DNA from: Albimonas sp963977235 | GTDB taxonomy: Bacteria; Pseudomonadota; Alphaproteobacteria; Rhodobacterales; Rhodobacteraceae | Length of the DNA stretch: 64,000 bases | NCBI RefSeq assembly: GCF_963977235.1 | Contig: NZ_CAXBOD010000003.1 | Span: 124,001 to 188,000, forward strand | Reading direction: 5' to 3' | In this document: positions 62,767 to 64,000 of the stretch, piece by piece | Layout of the letters: the number at the start of each line of letters is the position of its first letter | Position numbering within the stretch: the stretch's first letter is position 1 | Made by a program: the position numbers and the translations under genes | Notes under the pieces: generated by a model | The model's database searches: none | Seen by the model: only the letters and a program-made list of their open reading frames with translations | Told to the model about the DNA's origin: nothing

Positions 62767-63729
62767 TCAGGTCTTGGTGGCGATGGCGGGGGGGAGGGTG
62801 GCGCGCTTTGCGGCCAGCCGCTCGCGGTGGGCGATGTAGGTGGCCGAGGCCACGACGATGCCCCCGCCCAGGATCACCCAGGGGTCGATCGGCTCGCCGA
62901 AGGCGACGATGCCGAGCAGGGTCGCCCAGACCAGCTGCAGGAACTGCACCGGCTGGGTGACGGTGATCGGCGCGCACTGGAAGGCCTTGGTCATGGTCCA
63001 GTGACCGGCGGTGGCGAAGACCGCGCACAGGCTCAGCCAGGCGATCATGTTCCAGCTGGGCGGGACCCAGACCGCGAAGGCGGCCGGGGCCAGCGCGATG
63101 GTGGTGAACAGCGACAGCATGCCCACGATCACGGTCGGATCCTGGGCCCGCGTCAGCCCCTTGGCGATCAGGAACGAGGCCGCAAAGCACGGCGCCGCGC
63201 CCAGCTGCGCGAGCTGGCCCAGCTTGATCTCCTCGAACCCCGGCCGCAGGATCACCAGCGCGCCCAGGATGCCGGCGCCGATGGCCAGCATCCGGTGCAG
63301 CTGCAGCTTCTCGCCCAGGAACACCGCCGCGCCCACGGCCACGAAGATCGGCGCCACGTAGCTCAGCGCCGTGACCTCGGCCATGGGGATGTGGGCCATG
63401 GCGTAGAACCACAGCATCACGCCGACCGAGTGCACCACCCCGCGCGAGGCGAAGAACGCCCAGGCCCGGCGGGTGGGCGGCTTGCGCAGCATCGGGCGCA
63501 GCAGCGGCAGGATCAGCAGCACGCCCACGCCATAGCGGATGAAGGCGGTCTCGACCGCGGGGGCGGCGGCGCCGACATGGCGCACGATGCCGGTGACGCA
63601 GACGAACAGCAGCGTTGTGACCACCATCCAGCCGATGCCGGACAAGACCTTGCGCCGTTCCGCCTCGGCCGCCTCGGCCTCCTCGGCCAGAGCTCGGGCC
63701 TGCGCGGTCTCCGCGAGGGCATGCGCCAT
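62767..63729 (-). CDS. DMT-superfamily (EamA) exporter
   Basis: 320-residue inner-membrane protein with two EamA repeats and about ten helices. A polar N-terminus (residues 1-30, Ala/Glu-rich) precedes IGWMVVTTLLFVCVTGIVRH. YVAPIFVAVGAAVFLGEKLQ ends repeat one, and PVQFLQLVWATLLGIVAFGE ends repeat two. Substrate unknown; metabolites or amino acids are usual. The ATG at 63729 is preferred to 63834 because a promoter (63806-63834) overlaps the longer version. Confidence 0.88.
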   Translation of the reverse strand: MAHALAETAQARALAEEAEAAEAERRKVLSGIGWMVVTTLLFVCVTGIVRHVGAAAPAVETAFIRYGVGVLLILPLLRPMLRKPPTRRAWAFFASRGVVHSVGVMLWFYAMAHIPMAEVTALSYVAPIFVAVGAAVFLGEKLQLHRMLAIGAGILGALVILRPGFEEIKLGQLAQLGAAPCFAASFLIAKGLTRAQDPTVIVGMLSLFTTIALAPAAFAVWVPPSWNMIAWLSLCAVFATAGHWTMTKAFQCAPITVTQPVQFLQLVWATLLGIVAFGEPIDPWVILGGGIVVASATYIAHRERLAAKRATLPPAIATKT

Positions 63730-63805
63730 GGAGCGGTCGAACCTCCCTTGTGGTCCCGCCTCTCGCGGTCGATCCACGGGGACCGACGGGCGGGTTCGCC
63801 TCCCT

Positions 63806-63834
63806 TGATAATTCGGAACCCTTGCTTTTTCCAA
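63806..63834 (-). promoter_or_regulatory. Sigma-70-type promoter of the EamA gene
   Basis: On the minus strand TTGGAA (63829-63834) and TTATCA (63806-63811) are 17 bp apart in an AT-rich island. Transcription would begin near 63799, about 70 bases before the ATG. A small inverted repeat CCCTTG/CAAGGG (63819-63837) overlaps the -35. Confidence 0.5.
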
Positions 63835-63892
63835 GGGTCGATGACCGGTCGGCCGGAAAGTATCGGAGCGCGGCGCGCCTCCGGCACGCGAA

Positions 63893-63920
63893 CGCCCGGC
63901 CGCGTCCCCGCGGCCGGGCG
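63893..63920 (-). terminator. Terminator hairpin of the right-edge gene
   Basis: Perfect 12-bp stem CGCCCGGCCGCG / CGCGGCCGGGCG with a 4-base loop, 55 bases after the stop of the partial minus-strand gene at the right edge. GC-rich with no T-run. Confidence 0.7.
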
Positions 63921-63974
63921 TGTCCGTTGCCGGATCGCGGAGCGGCGCCGGCGGGGCGCCCGCTCCGCGGCGCG

Positions 63975-64000
63975 TCAGCTCATGAACTGGCCGCCGTTGG
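63975..64000 (-). CDS. 3' end of a probable acetoacetyl-CoA / 3-oxoacyl reductase (partial)
   Basis: Only the last codons are in the window, reading NGGQFMS then TGA on the minus strand. A C-terminal NGGQ-[FY]-M is typical of PhaB-type acetoacetyl-CoA reductases and some FabG-like SDRs. Seven residues cannot prove this, so the assignment is tentative. Confidence 0.4.

Overview
The window is GC-rich chromosomal DNA (roughly 70% G+C) with alphaproteobacterial, Rhodobacteraceae-like content. Supporting signs are the trpE...trpGD...trpC-moaC-moeA-lexA arrangement, a LexA box of the GTTC-N7-GTTC type, ChvE/GguAB sugar import, TRAP transporters, the aerobic cobalamin genes cobN/cobW/cobO/cobQ behind a B12 riboswitch, and a VPLPA-type C-terminal sorting signal. 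No tRNA, rRNA, CRISPR array, integrase or transposase gene was seen.

Layout. (1) 1-13620: a long minus-strand sugar operon. In transcription order it holds chvE-gguA-gguB (import), araD1, arabonate dehydratase, arabinose/galactose dehydrogenase, 2-oxoglutarate-semialdehyde dehydrogenase, then ytfQ-ytfR-ytfT (galactofuranose-type importer, cut by the left edge). A divergent GbpR-like LysR regulator faces chvE. With the lactonase at 17382 this gives an oxidative L-arabinose route to 2-oxoglutarate. (2) 13648-18326: a TRAP transporter with a GntR/FadR regulator, divergent from an SMP-30 lactonase. A 27-bp AT-rich palindrome lies between the divergent starts. (3) 18407-24020: a GSA-aminomutase-like enzyme, a conserved unknown, and a class I aminotransferase translationally coupled to an orphan cytosine-5 DNA methyltransferase. 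(4) 24566-37134: ppiD-like chaperone, trp genes, moaC, moeA and lexA, interrupted by a membrane glycosyltransferase-like gene and a low-complexity protein. (5) 37575-40484: a second TRAP system behind a well-matched sigma-54 promoter. (6) 40684-50769: hydantoinase/oxoprolinase A and B, a VPLPA-CTERM sugar-dehydrogenase-like protein, an SDR, and diaminopropionate ammonia-lyase. These sit beside four decaying genes (N-carbamoylase and a whole TRAP dctPMQ set) carrying internal deletions, a stop and frameshifts. (7) 50979-62707: cobalamin genes, mostly one minus-strand operon under a B12 riboswitch. (8) 62767-64000: a DMT-family exporter and the tail of a probable acetoacetyl-CoA reductase gene.

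The most unusual item is a pair of about 275-bp intergenic elements (24133-24405 and 37262-37536) in the same orientation. Each folds into a long branched stem-loop. The two copies differ by compensatory base changes inside the stems, and one arm can pair with either of two partners. I do not recognise this element. It may be a mobile palindromic element or a structured RNA.
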